A stretch of DNA of 12,976 nt from Anammoximicrobium sp032229885 (GCA_032229885.1 JAVYAJ010000280.1:1-12976); one strand, 5' to 3'; positions 1-7,982 are shown, numbered from the stretch's first letter. Translations and numbers: made by a program. Notes: generated from the sequence alone by a model not told the origin.

Positions 1-95
1 CTTCACCCTTCACCCTTCACCCTTCACCCTTCACCCTTCCCCCTTCACCCTTCACCCTTCACCCTTCACCCTTCACCCTTCACCCTTCACCCTTC
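1..95. repeat. Heptanucleotide tandem repeat (CTTCACC)n
   Basis: Thirteen consecutive 7-bp units CTTCACC occupy 1-91 and a partial unit CTTC follows to 95. On the minus strand the unit reads GGTGAAG. Only the sixth unit (36-42) differs, with A changed to C at position 40. The array reaches the left edge, so its true length is unknown. It overlaps the 3' end of the minus-strand beta-helix gene: the last two codons (GAA GGG) and the TGA stop at 87-89 are repeat sequence. There are no spacers, so it is not a CRISPR. It resembles in form the heptameric STRR repeats known from cyanobacteria, but I cannot assign it to a named family. Confidence 0.97.
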
Positions 96-2171
96 TTTCG
101 TCGATTTGGCCGACGCTGCGGCGGGCGGTTCGTCGGTCGCGCGGTCGGGGCCGGCGACCAGGCCGATCCGTTCGATGGGGATTCGCTGAAAACCGAGTTT
201 CCAGGCGGGCGAGCTGTCGCGCAGTTCGAAGTTCAGGGCCGCGGCGTCCACGAACTGCGGATCGGTGTCCAGCAGATTGTCCTCGAACGTGACCAACGGC
301 CGAGCCTTGTTGTCGATCTCGTCCCAGCGGCCGCCCCAGCAGATGTTTCGCGCCACGAGGTTGCCTCGCGGCGCGGCGGGATCTTCGTCCAGAATCGTGA
401 CCAACGGTGGATAGCGTTCGCTGTACGGCGGCGCGCGGAAGCGGATCCCGGACAAGGCGCCCTTCTCGCGGCCTTCGCGAATCCAACCGTCGGCGTGCGC
501 ATGCGCCCAGCCCAGCGCGCGCGAGTCGATGTGCACGGCCGGACGACAGTCGACGAACACGTTGTTCACGATTTGGCAATCGCGGCCTCCGCCGATGAAC
601 GCTGCCCGCGGCACCTGATAAAAGACGTTGCCAGAGATCTCCGTGCCGCAGTACATGTCGTCCAGATACACGCCGACACAGCCGCGGCGCTCGAATCCAT
701 AGATGTGATGGAGATAGTTGTGTCGGATCACCGTGCCGCGCATCGTCCAATCCCGTCCCGAGTAGATGGCGCCGGCGTCATTCGACTCGAAACAGACGTG
801 ATGGATCTCGTTCAGTTCGATCAGGTGGTCGTTGCCGCCGAATCCGATCGCCTGGTGCGGCGCGTCATGGATCAGGTTGTGCGCCAGGCGATTGCCGACG
901 CCGTGGACCGAGATCCCGGCGCTGTACATGGGCTTGAACCGGCCGTAGTGGTGGATGTGGTTGTTTTCGGCGTACAGGTTGGCCGGGGTCAGCGTCTGGC
1001 GGTCGCCGCCGACAAGCGAGATGCCGCCTTCGGCCATCTGATAGATATTGCAGCCGACGACGCCGTTGGCGGTTCCCGTAACGGACACCGCGTTTCGCCC
1101 GCCGTTGCGAACCGTACAGCCGACTAGGCGGTTGTGCGATCCACCGCGGATGATCACCGCCGTGCTCCGCATCGCCTCGAAGGTCATGTTGCGGATGCTG
1201 ACATGCGCGACGCCATCCAGCTTGACCAGCGTAGGCGCGATCGAAACCAACGTCTCGCCCGACGTGGGCGGCCAAAAGTACAAGACGCCCGAGTCTCGGT
1301 CCAAATACCATTCGCCCGGCTGGTCGATCTCGGTCAGCGCGTTGAACGCATAGAACCACTGCCCATTGCGATAGCCGTAGGAGTGGTGCGGCGGGGCCAG
1401 CGTGAGGATGCGTTTTTCCACGTCGATCGAGGCGACTTTCTGACGCTGGTCGGCCCAGTCCCAGAACCAATAGCCGTGCAGCCACAGATCGCGTTCGTCC
1501 GTCCACCGCCGAGGTCGGTCGCCGTCATACGAGAACACGCCTTCGCGGCAGCCCTTCGTGCCGCGGACGTCCACCGGCGTCGGGCCCAGGACTTGCCCGA
1601 TTTTGACAAACCCTTCGTTGGGCCACCGCGCAATCGGCATCGGCCGACCCTGGAAGAACAGCTCTAAGCCGCCACCGGCCGGGCTGCCGAAATCGGTCAC
1701 GCCCAGCGCGCGCAGATCCGCCTGGCGCACGTTGCCTCGCGCCGCCGGATCGAGCCGTTGGAGGATGGCCGGGTCGCTGACGGGCGCCCAGTCCGTAACC
1801 CGTTTGCCCCCGATCAGCCGCACCGATTCGCCCGCACGTCCGCGATACTCGATCGGCGCCTCGCCCGTTCCGCTGTCGTCGGGCGTCAGCTCCAGCGCGC
1901 CATCTCGCTCGTAGTCCCCGCCGCCCACTTCGATCACCACGCCGCCCGCGGGCAGCGACCCGGCCTGTTTCAACCGGCGAATGGCGTCCCGAGCGGCCTC
2001 GAGCGAGGCCAGCGGTCCGTCGGTCTTCGCCGCGTTCGGCTGCGGTATTGTGCCCGACCAGGCGTCGCTGCCGTCCGGGGCGACATAGAACATCGTCGGC
2101 GCGGCAACCGTGGCCTGGATCGCCCATAGACTCGCGCATACAAAACTAACCAGAGCAAGACGACGGATCAT
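87..2171 (-). CDS. Secreted right-handed parallel beta-helix protein, probable glycoside hydrolase or polysaccharide lyase
   Basis: A 694-residue protein, probably exported. Residues 1-23 form a signal peptide (two arginines, a hydrophobic core, ATVA before APTMF). The mature N-terminus carries FYVAPDGSDAWSG followed by a LEAARDAIR segment, typical of secreted carbohydrate-active beta-helix proteins. Residues 110-310 form a beta-rich inserted region. From about 320 to 550 there are successive beta-helix coils rich in N, G, H and V (for example RNMTFEAM, RHNYLHHIYG, SGNVFYQV). Acidic residues near the DAGAIYSGRDW segment (D465) and the YLDDMY segment (D504, D505) are candidates for catalysis. 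The architecture resembles GH141-like or other beta-helix hydrolases, but substrate and mechanism cannot be read from it. The ATG at 2171 is chosen because GGGAG lies 9 nt upstream and it begins the signal peptide. The frame stays open upstream, but extension would bury the signal. The stop lies inside the heptamer array. The C-terminal tail (about 672-694) is low-complexity and probably disordered. Confidence 0.9.
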   Translation of the reverse strand: MIRRLALVSFVCASLWAIQATVAAPTMFYVAPDGSDAWSGTIPQPNAAKTDGPLASLEAARDAIRRLKQAGSLPAGGVVIEVGGGDYERDGALELTPDDSGTGEAPIEYRGRAGESVRLIGGKRVTDWAPVSDPAILQRLDPAARGNVRQADLRALGVTDFGSPAGGGLELFFQGRPMPIARWPNEGFVKIGQVLGPTPVDVRGTKGCREGVFSYDGDRPRRWTDERDLWLHGYWFWDWADQRQKVASIDVEKRILTLAPPHHSYGYRNGQWFYAFNALTEIDQPGEWYLDRDSGVLYFWPPTSGETLVSIAPTLVKLDGVAHVSIRNMTFEAMRSTAVIIRGGSHNRLVGCTVRNGGRNAVSVTGTANGVVGCNIYQMAEGGISLVGGDRQTLTPANLYAENNHIHHYGRFKPMYSAGISVHGVGNRLAHNLIHDAPHQAIGFGGNDHLIELNEIHHVCFESNDAGAIYSGRDWTMRGTVIRHNYLHHIYGFERRGCVGVYLDDMYCGTEISGNVFYQVPRAAFIGGGRDCQIVNNVFVDCRPAVHIDSRALGWAHAHADGWIREGREKGALSGIRFRAPPYSERYPPLVTILDEDPAAPRGNLVARNICWGGRWDEIDNKARPLVTFEDNLLDTDPQFVDAAALNFELRDSSPAWKLGFQRIPIERIGLVAGPDRATDEPPAAASAKSTKEG

Positions 2172-2635
2172 ACTCGGAGGCTCCCACCAGTTGGAAAACG
2201 AACGATCTTCGTGCTGCCACCCCACGTGACCCGGTCTCTCCGAGACCGGTGTCATTGTAGTGCCGGCTACGGTTGCTTTGTATGCGATGACGCGTGCAGC
2301 CAGTGCGTTGGTCAATCGCAATTTTTGAGTTGCCTCGCTCGCCATGGCACGAAATTCCTCGCCCTTCGGTTGCCGCCCCGTCTTCTCGCACGCCATTGTG
2401 CTGTGTCTAGAACGTGCTGCTGGCAATCCGAGACGCGTCTTCGCGCTCCATGTCCCACCCATTCTGATTTCTGGCACTGGTTGCCAGTCCCCTTCCGCCT
2501 CGACCGGACTCGGACGCAACCGTAACGCAGCGCTGGCCAAGCCACTGGCAGGCGAGAACGACGCCAGTCAAACTCGTCCGTCACCTGCGCCACCGAGCTG
2601 ATCGCGCTCGGCGCGAGGCCGACAGCGTTGGCGTC
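2172..2635 (-). other. Intergenic region and 5' leader of the beta-helix gene
   Basis: This 464-bp stretch separates the ThuA-domain gene from the beta-helix gene, both on the minus strand. Open frames cross it, but none shows a recognisable domain or a supported start. It contains a strong hairpin at 2227-2254 and a weaker one, CTGGCA/TGCCAG, at 2471-2487 (5-nt loop, no T-run). The 11-mer CGGCGCGAGGC occurs twice, at 2609-2619 and 2639-2649, the second copy lying inside the 3' end of the ThuA gene. I see no convincing sigma-70 promoter. The length suggests that the beta-helix gene is transcribed separately. Confidence 0.6.
2227..2254 (-). promoter_or_regulatory. Strong hairpin in the leader of the beta-helix gene
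   Basis: On the minus strand the arms CCGGTCTC and GAGACCGG form a perfect 8-bp stem closed by GGA (plus-strand arms 2231-2238 and 2242-2249). Outer arms TGAC and GTCA extend it to 12 bp with a single bulged base at 2250. It sits about 56 nt before the ATG. No T-run follows, so an intrinsic terminator is unlikely. It could stabilise or regulate the leader, or be a copy of a dispersed palindrome. Confidence 0.55.
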
Positions 2636-3538
2636 CTACGGCGCGAGGCTGGTGGCGTCGGCGGTCGGAAAGTTGGGCGGGATCGGCGTCGTGCAGGCGC
2701 CTGTGGCTGCCCACTCGCAGCCCCGGTACAACAGCGTCTGAAATCCGACGCACTGCATACAGCCCAGTTCACCGACGTGCCCCATGACGTTCGTGACAAT
2801 GCGCCCCTGGCCGTAGGGAATCCACCACACGATCGGCTCGTGCTTGCCCGTGCCGCCGCGCCCGGGCGCCGGATCGGAAAACGCGGTCAGCAGGATGTGA
2901 ACGTTCTCGGCCGGACCGCGTTGGCCGTGATACAGTTCGTCATGTCGGTGCATCCAGCGGGCCGGCATGTCCCGCGTGAGCGGATGTCCGGCGTCCCGCA
3001 CGGTCATCTCCCAGTCGTACTGGCCGCCGTGCCCCATGCCGCGTCCCTCGCCCGGCGCTTCGCGGACCAGTTTCCCGCCGTCGTCCACGTACAGGCTGAC
3101 GCCGTAGTCGCGTCCACGCCACAGGAGGCCGACCATCTGCTCGTACTCTTTCCAGCCGGTAAACGAATTGTTGGCCGCGTGAATGACGACGACCCCGCCC
3201 CCTTGCTGAACATAAGCCACAAAATCCTGCCGGACGCGTTCTGGCCACATCTGACCGTTGTAGTCCAGTACGACACAGTCGAAATCACGAAACCGCGGCT
3301 GCCAGGCATCCCAATCAGCTTGCGTCGCCTCGCGGCCGGGCGCATTGTGGATCACCGCCTTGAGATGGTCGGTGCGATCGAGGATCTGTTTCATGTACGG
3401 GGTGGATACTGCCCAGTTGTGGTTGTTCTGGCCGCCGATGATCAAAACCTTCAACGGACGATCGGCCGCGCTTGCGGTCCAAGCCAAGCCGACGACCAAC
3501 AGGCTCGCCAGCGAGAAAATCCTTCGAACAGTTGACAT
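2636..3538 (-). CDS. Secreted ThuA-domain protein (trehalose-utilisation family fold)
   Basis: A 300-residue protein with an N-terminal signal peptide (residues 1-24, cut near TASA-ADRP). The rest matches the ThuA domain, a class I glutamine-amidotransferase-like fold. KVLIIGGQNNHNW (30-42) is the first strand and loop. FDCVVLDYNGQMWP (86-99) is the second core strand. GGGVVVIHAANNSF (113-126) occupies the nucleophile-elbow position but carries H120 where an amidotransferase would have cysteine. DELYHGQR (200-207) and PIVWWIPYGQGRIVTNVMGH (235-254) are family hallmarks, followed by GFQTLLYRGCEWAATG (265-280). ThuA proteins are linked to sugar metabolism, but the exact reaction of most is unknown. 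Such secreted versions are common in Planctomycetes. The ATG at 3538 has AAGGAG 8 nt upstream (3547-3552). Its downstream neighbour is another secreted, probably carbohydrate-active protein, which suggests a shared polysaccharide context. Confidence 0.9.
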   Translation of the reverse strand: MSTVRRIFSLASLLVVGLAWTASAADRPLKVLIIGGQNNHNWAVSTPYMKQILDRTDHLKAVIHNAPGREATQADWDAWQPRFRDFDCVVLDYNGQMWPERVRQDFVAYVQQGGGVVVIHAANNSFTGWKEYEQMVGLLWRGRDYGVSLYVDDGGKLVREAPGEGRGMGHGGQYDWEMTVRDAGHPLTRDMPARWMHRHDELYHGQRGPAENVHILLTAFSDPAPGRGGTGKHEPIVWWIPYGQGRIVTNVMGHVGELGCMQCVGFQTLLYRGCEWAATGACTTPIPPNFPTADATSLAP

Positions 3539-3965
3539 CGGAACGGCTCCTTTCGGACAGAGGAAAACGGTCGCCCGGACAGTCTGTCGAGGCAGGACGG
3601 CAGCCATGCAGAACCAGCTTTTTCCGCGTCGCTTGGCTGCCGTACCACCCATCGCTCGTCCCTCCTGGTCGCGGCGCCCGGAAGACGTATCCAGGCGCGG
3701 CCGGGGCCGCGACGCAACAACGGGCAACTCGTGCCCCAACTCAGGACTCATTGCTCGCGACGGACAGTTATTGCCTAGTCTATCAGGCCGGAGCACATCC
3801 CTCTAGGGAAACACCTGCCACGCTGCACGGCCAAGCTCCGTCGTGGCCGTGACCACGCAAAACGGACGGGACGACGCACGTTCGTCCAGGAGGGCGCACT
3901 CGGCCGCGGTCGCCGCCCGTTCGCCGCGCATTACCCGGCGCTGTCGTGATTCCGCCCGTCAGACC
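3539..3965. other. Intergenic region upstream of the ThuA gene
   Basis: A 427-bp gap between the start of the ThuA gene and the end of the channel gene. It should hold the ThuA promoter and the channel terminator. I could not place a convincing -35/-10 pair. Short inverted repeats are visible: CGTGG/CCACG at 3842-3857 and GGACGA/TCGTCC at 3869-3887. Neither has a T-run. No open frame here has a recognisable product. Confidence 0.5.
3547..3552 (-). promoter_or_regulatory. Ribosome binding site of the ThuA gene
   Basis: AAGGAG on the minus strand ends 8 nt before the ATG at 3538. This near-consensus site decides the start and excludes the upstream in-frame extension. Confidence 0.8.
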
Positions 3966-5651
3966 TTAGCGTCCGTAGCGGGCAAAGAACCGGGTCTCGG
4001 ATTCGACGTCCCCGATCACGACCAACTCGGCGTCGGTCTGCAACGGGCGGTGCGCATCCGGGTTGGCGTCGAACGCGTCGCCCTGGACCACAGCCACGAC
4101 GTTGCAGCCGGTCGTTTCGCGAATCCCGCTGTCGGCCAACGTGCGCCGTGCCAGCGCCGCGGGCACGGGAATCCGAAAGGCATGGAGGCCTTCGGCCAGC
4201 AGCAGGATGTCCGCCCGCTTCAGGAGGTTGAACAACACCGTCGCGCCCGTCCCGGCATACGACATGACAAAGTCCGCGCCCGCACGATGCAGGGTCGACA
4301 CGTTCCGTTCGAGGTTGGCGCGTCCCAGCAGGTACACGTCGGGGCGTAACCGACGACAGTAGATCGTCAGGTAGATGTTCGTGTCGTCGTCGTGCGTGGT
4401 GATCACGATGGCGCCCGTCTCCATGATTCCTGCCGCCTGAAGGATCTCCAACTTGGCCGCATCGCCGACGACGAGCTTGGTCGGATCCATTCCGGGCTCG
4501 GGCTGGAGATCCACGATCCGATAGTCGACCTGCTCCTCGTCGAAGGCCGCGGCGACCGCGCGCCCCACGCGTCCGCCCCCGATGATCACGACGGGCGCTT
4601 CGGTCCGCTGGTAGATGCAGAACAAGGCATCGTAGGCGTCGAGTTGCTCGCGCGAGCCGGCGAGCACCAGGACCGACGTCGCCTGGATTTGCGTGTCCGG
4701 TCCGGCGATCTGCAGGCGGCCGCGATTCCACACGCCGACCACGGTGACGTTGGCGTGCTCGCGAAGGCGGATGTCCCGCAGCGTGCGGCCGACCAACGGC
4801 GTATGCAGGGCCGCCGCTTCGGCGATCAACAACTCGCCGAACCGGCCGATGACATGAGTCGTCGCGTCGCATCCCAAGACGCGTCGCGCCAGCGCCTGTC
4901 CGAGCATCTGGCCGAACCGCAGCACCTGGTTGCAGCCGGCCAGCTTCAAGATATCGACGGACGCCGCCGACGACGCGGTGGCCGCGATTGCGACGGACTC
5001 GGAACTCTCGCGAACCGTGAACGCCACGTTCGTGTTCTTCGCGTCCGAGCGGGCAGTGACGACCAAGGCGGCTTGCGCAACCTGGGCCCGCTTGTAGGTC
5101 TCGGGGTCGTCCAGATCGCCGAGCATCACGTGATAACCCTCGTCGTGCAGCCGCAACGCCTCGCTCAGCTCGGCGGCCAGCAGCACGTACGTATAGTGCG
5201 AGCGGACCAACAGGCGAATCAGCGCCGCTTCGACGGCGTCCAGCCCGGTCAGGATCACGTGCCCAGAGGTCTTGGGCGACAGAGAGCGCGGCGCGCGGGC
5301 CTGGGTCTGAGCTTCCATCCAGGGGACGTAGAAGAACTGGATGAACATGAACGGCAGCAACACCAGAATGAACATCGTGCCCGACACCAACACGACGACC
5401 GAGAAAAGGCGACCGATGTCGGACTCGAACGTGATGTCGCCAAACCCCAGCGTGGACATCACCACCAAGACCCAGTAGATGCCCGTGGCCCAACTGAACT
5501 GGCGGCCCTCCCACGCCATGACATAGTGGAAGGCGATGGTGAAGGTCAGGACCAACGCCAGGAATACGGCTACCAGCTTGCCCAGGATCAATAGATTCCG
5601 CCGCCGCCGCGGATGCGTCAGAAAACTCAGGACCGTCGGGATCGATTTCAT
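3966..5651 (-). CDS. Two-TM potassium channel with tandem RCK (TrkA-N/TrkA-C) domains
   Basis: A 561-residue inner-membrane ion channel. Residues 24-46 are TM1 and 53-72 form the pore helix and selectivity filter with TLGFGD (67-72), a T-x-G-F/Y-G-D potassium filter. TM2 is about 82-108. A first RCK module starts at GHVILTGLDAVE (130-141). Its dinucleotide-binding loop lacks the full GxGxxG, and its TrkA-C part is about 268-345. A second RCK module starts at VVIIGGGRVG (354-363), which keeps the glycines, with its TrkA-C part at about 487-561. RCK domains form a gating ring that senses nucleotides or ions. A subunit carrying two RCKs would build the ring without separately expressed RCK protein. 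The ATG at 5651 is preferred because the protein then begins a short basic segment before TM1. Its Shine-Dalgarno is weak (GAG about 9 nt upstream). In-frame upstream sequence is alanine/arginine-rich and unlike the family. The permease gene lies 247 bp upstream with a separate leader, so co-transcription is uncertain. Confidence 0.93.
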   Translation of the reverse strand: MKSIPTVLSFLTHPRRRRNLLILGKLVAVFLALVLTFTIAFHYVMAWEGRQFSWATGIYWVLVVMSTLGFGDITFESDIGRLFSVVVLVSGTMFILVLLPFMFIQFFYVPWMEAQTQARAPRSLSPKTSGHVILTGLDAVEAALIRLLVRSHYTYVLLAAELSEALRLHDEGYHVMLGDLDDPETYKRAQVAQAALVVTARSDAKNTNVAFTVRESSESVAIAATASSAASVDILKLAGCNQVLRFGQMLGQALARRVLGCDATTHVIGRFGELLIAEAAALHTPLVGRTLRDIRLREHANVTVVGVWNRGRLQIAGPDTQIQATSVLVLAGSREQLDAYDALFCIYQRTEAPVVIIGGGRVGRAVAAAFDEEQVDYRIVDLQPEPGMDPTKLVVGDAAKLEILQAAGIMETGAIVITTHDDDTNIYLTIYCRRLRPDVYLLGRANLERNVSTLHRAGADFVMSYAGTGATVLFNLLKRADILLLAEGLHAFRIPVPAALARRTLADSGIRETTGCNVVAVVQGDAFDANPDAHRPLQTDAELVVIGDVESETRFFARYGR

Positions 5652-5898
5652 GCGGTCGCACTCGTGTTGCTGTGCCGAATCACGGATGCGCCGCGCGAAC
5701 GCCCGGTTCCGTCGGGCCGCGGCGCCGGCGGCGGGGCCAGCCAATGCCGCCGGGCCGCGTGCGCCGCGCAACCCGAACGCGCAGACGCGACGACGCCTTA
5801 GCATCGTTCGAGAGACATCTGACGCACTTTGCACCGCGTCGCCCTGGCCGTTCGCCGGAAAACCGCGGGATATCGGACAACTATTTCTCGAACGATGT
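5652..5898. other. Intergenic region between permease and channel genes
   Basis: A 247-bp gap containing a perfect 12-bp inverted repeat close to the permease stop codon, listed separately. Otherwise it is GC-rich, with no convincing promoter motif and no recognisable small gene. Confidence 0.5.
5802..5897. repeat. 12-bp perfect inverted repeat next to the permease stop
   Basis: CATCGTTCGAGA at 5802-5813 is matched by its exact reverse complement TCTCGAACGATG at 5886-5897, with 72 bp between. The right arm ends one base from the permease TAG (complement of 5899-5901). As RNA from the ABC operon it could close a long stem-loop at the operon end. No U-tract follows, so a classical intrinsic terminator is not supported. 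A protein-binding palindrome pair or the ends of a small mobile relic are alternatives. Confidence 0.6.
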
Positions 5899-7029
5899 CT
5901 AGTTCCAGCGGAACCAGCGGAGAGCCAACACGAACGTCACCGCGCCCCAGAGGACGATCATGCCCAATTGCGGCCCGAGCGTCCACAGGCTGGCATTCTC
6001 CAGCATGACGCCCCGCAGGGCTTGGATCAACGGGGTCAGCGGCAGCAGCGACAGGAAGGGCTGGACGGACTCGGGAAAGCGGTCGGTCGAGAAAAAAATC
6101 CCCGAGCCGATCCACATCGGCAGCATCACGGCGTTCATCAGACCCGACACGGTCTCGATCGTTCTGGCGCGGCTGGCGACCAGCAGGCCGATGCCGGAAA
6201 ACTGGCACGCGCCCAGCAGGATCAACAGGGCCACCGGGCCGTAGCCACCCTGGCTGGTCACGCCGAACAACAGCCGCGCACAGACCAGCAACGCGAGCGC
6301 CTCGGGGATCGTGAACAGCAGGCGGCTGGCCATCACCGCCCCGAGAAAATGTCGCCGCTTCATGGGCGTCGCCAGGTATCGTTTCAGCAGCTTTCGCAGG
6401 CGCATGTCGACGATGGCGAAACCCACGCCCCACATCCCGCCGCCCAGCAATCCCATGCCCAGCAGGCCGGGAACCAGAAAGTCGATGTAGCGCGAGCCGG
6501 GTTCGACCACGGGCTGATCGTGAACGACGATGGCGTCGCGACGCAGGGCGGCGCGTTGCAGCGCGTCGTCGGCCAATTGTCTTGCCAAGACACTGTTCGC
6601 CTGCGTTGGATCATACTGGTAGGCGCAGCTCTCGAACTCGCCCGGAGATCCCTTCTCCGATCCTCCGTCGGCCGATCCGCCGAGCGGGTCGTTGGATGTC
6701 CTGGACGACGGGACGACGAGCAGTTCCGCGCGACCGGTCTGCAGCCACTGACGGCTGGTCGGCGCATCGAGAATCCGCACGCGGAAGCGCGAGTCGCGGC
6801 TCAACGTCCGCTGGATCGTCGCGGCCTGCGCACCCGACTGGACGACGACCGAAAACGGTCCGACGGGGCGTTCGCGAAAGGCGACGCCCAGGGCGCCCAC
6901 CAGGATCAGCGGAAACACGTAGACCCAAAAAATGGCCGACGGTTCGCGCCAGAACTCGCGGACACGAGCCCCGATCAGACTCGCCAACGGATGAGCGCGG
7001 ACAACAGAGGCGGGGCGGAGTTCGCTCAC
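5899..7029 (-). CDS. ABC-2 type transporter permease
   Basis: A 376-residue membrane subunit of an ABC exporter, partner of the ATPase encoded just upstream. A short cytoplasmic N-terminus is followed by TM1 (about 32-51). A large extracytoplasmic domain covers about 52-181. Five more hydrophobic segments lie at about 182-207, 230-255, 264-285, 295-313 and 352-372. This layout fits the ABC2_membrane_3 type of exporter permease. The segment FSTDRFPESVQPFLSLLPLT (about 313-332) before the last TM is typical of ABC-2 permeases. The start is GTG at 7029: AAGGAG lies 6 nt upstream, inside the ATPase gene, and the GTG shares bases with the ATPase stop (GTGA). Start and stop overlap, so translation is probably coupled. 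Linker residues 108-135 are Ser/Gly/Asp-rich. The substrate is unknown: drug, lipid or polymer export are all possible. Confidence 0.94.
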   Translation of the reverse strand: MSELRPASVVRAHPLASLIGARVREFWREPSAIFWVYVFPLILVGALGVAFRERPVGPFSVVVQSGAQAATIQRTLSRDSRFRVRILDAPTSRQWLQTGRAELLVVPSSRTSNDPLGGSADGGSEKGSPGEFESCAYQYDPTQANSVLARQLADDALQRAALRRDAIVVHDQPVVEPGSRYIDFLVPGLLGMGLLGGGMWGVGFAIVDMRLRKLLKRYLATPMKRRHFLGAVMASRLLFTIPEALALLVCARLLFGVTSQGGYGPVALLILLGACQFSGIGLLVASRARTIETVSGLMNAVMLPMWIGSGIFFSTDRFPESVQPFLSLLPLTPLIQALRGVMLENASLWTLGPQLGMIVLWGAVTFVLALRWFRWN

Positions 7030-7982
7030 GCATTCTCCTTTTCGGCGTGCTGGATCGCCCGCCCCGTGAGCACCACGAATACGTCGTCCAGGCTGGCCTG
7101 GCGGGTCACCAGGTTCGACAGTCGCCAGCCCCGCTGTTCGAGCCGCTCGACCAGCGCCGGCAACAGACACTGCGGCTCCATCACCGACAGATGAAAGCTG
7201 TCGCCCTCGGCGCGGCAGTTGACCACCGACGGCAGGTCGCTCCAGAACTCGGGCGGTTGAGCCGCGCCCGCGGCGCAGGCCACCGAGAACTCGACCACGT
7301 GGTTGCCTCCCAGCCGGGCGATCAACTCGCGGGGCGGGCCACAGGCGATGACCCGTCCCTGGTCCACGACCGCCACGCGATCACACAGCCGCTCGGCTTC
7401 TTCCATATAGTGCGTCGTCAACAACGTCGTCCGCCCCTGGCGGCGGCAATCGCCGATGATCGCCCACAACTGGCGGCGGGAATGCGGATCCAAACCGGTC
7501 GTCGGTTCGTCCAGGAACAACAAGGCCGGGTCGCCGATCAACGCCACGGCGATCGCCAGCCGTTGCCGCTGGCCGCCCGACAAATGCTTGATCCAGGCCC
7601 TGGACTTCTCCTCCAGGCCGACGCGCGCGATCGTCGCGCCCACTTCGAGCCCGCGCGGGTAGAAGCTGCGGAATAGGTTCAGCGTCTCGCGAACGGTCAG
7701 GTTGTCCGAAAACTGAGTTTCCTGCAGCGAGATGCCAATTCGCTGACGGATCTCCGGCCCCTGCCGCCCCCAATTCATCCCCAGGATTTCCACCTCGCCA
7801 GCGGTCGGCTCGATCAGCCCTTCCAGGATCTCGATCGTCGTCGTCTTGCCCGCTCCGTTAGGCCCCAGTACGCCAAAGCACTCGCCTTCGGCGATCGCCA
7901 GATCCACGCCGCGCACCGCTTCGACCGGAGGTTTGCCCGGATACGTTTTCCTCAGGTCTGTACATCGAATGGCGAAGGGCAT
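7026..7982 (-). CDS. ABC transporter ATP-binding protein (DrrA-like exporter ATPase)
   Basis: A 318-residue cytoplasmic ATPase that powers the adjacent ABC-2 permease. All nucleotide-binding motifs are intact: Walker A GPNGAGKTT (40-48), Q-loop with Q87, signature LSGGQRQR (134-141), Walker B LLFLDEP (154-160) followed by the D-loop TTGLD (161-165), and the switch histidine H191 in TTHYMEEAE. After residue 220 there is a C-terminal extension ending in QASLDDVFVVLTGR, as in DrrA-like export ATPases. The ATG at 7982 directly precedes the conserved beta-strand FAIRCTDLRKTYPG. An in-frame TTG four codons upstream (7994) is possible, and no strong Shine-Dalgarno separates them. It overlaps the permease start by 4 bp and is the first gene of the two-gene operon. 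The family covers antibiotic, lipid and polysaccharide exporters, so the substrate cannot be assigned. Confidence 0.97.
   Translation of the reverse strand: MPFAIRCTDLRKTYPGKPPVEAVRGVDLAIAEGECFGVLGPNGAGKTTTIEILEGLIEPTAGEVEILGMNWGRQGPEIRQRIGISLQETQFSDNLTVRETLNLFRSFYPRGLEVGATIARVGLEEKSRAWIKHLSGGQRQRLAIAVALIGDPALLFLDEPTTGLDPHSRRQLWAIIGDCRRQGRTTLLTTHYMEEAERLCDRVAVVDQGRVIACGPPRELIARLGGNHVVEFSVACAAGAAQPPEFWSDLPSVVNCRAEGDSFHLSVMEPQCLLPALVERLEQRGWRLSNLVTRQASLDDVFVVLTGRAIQHAEKENA

Noticed and set aside
1..95. CRISPR array
   Set aside because: The unit is 7 bp with no spacers, so it is a simple tandem repeat.
2172..2540. In-frame N-terminal extension of the beta-helix protein by 123 residues
   Set aside because: The extension has no recognisable domain and would bury a clear signal peptide. 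The ATG at 2171 has GGGAG at good spacing, and the extension crosses the strong hairpin.
3539..3796. In-frame extension of the ThuA protein
   Set aside because: The ATG at 3538 has a near-consensus AAGGAG and starts a signal peptide, and the extra residues look random.
4392..5594. Long plus-strand open frame opposite the channel gene
   Set aside because: It is composition-driven antisense sequence rich in R, Q, H and D, with no domain, while the opposite strand encodes an intact channel.
5536..7194. Long plus-strand open frame (552 residues) opposite the ABC permease
   Set aside because: It is antisense to a well-supported membrane protein, with low-complexity Arg/Gln/Ala composition and no ribosome site.
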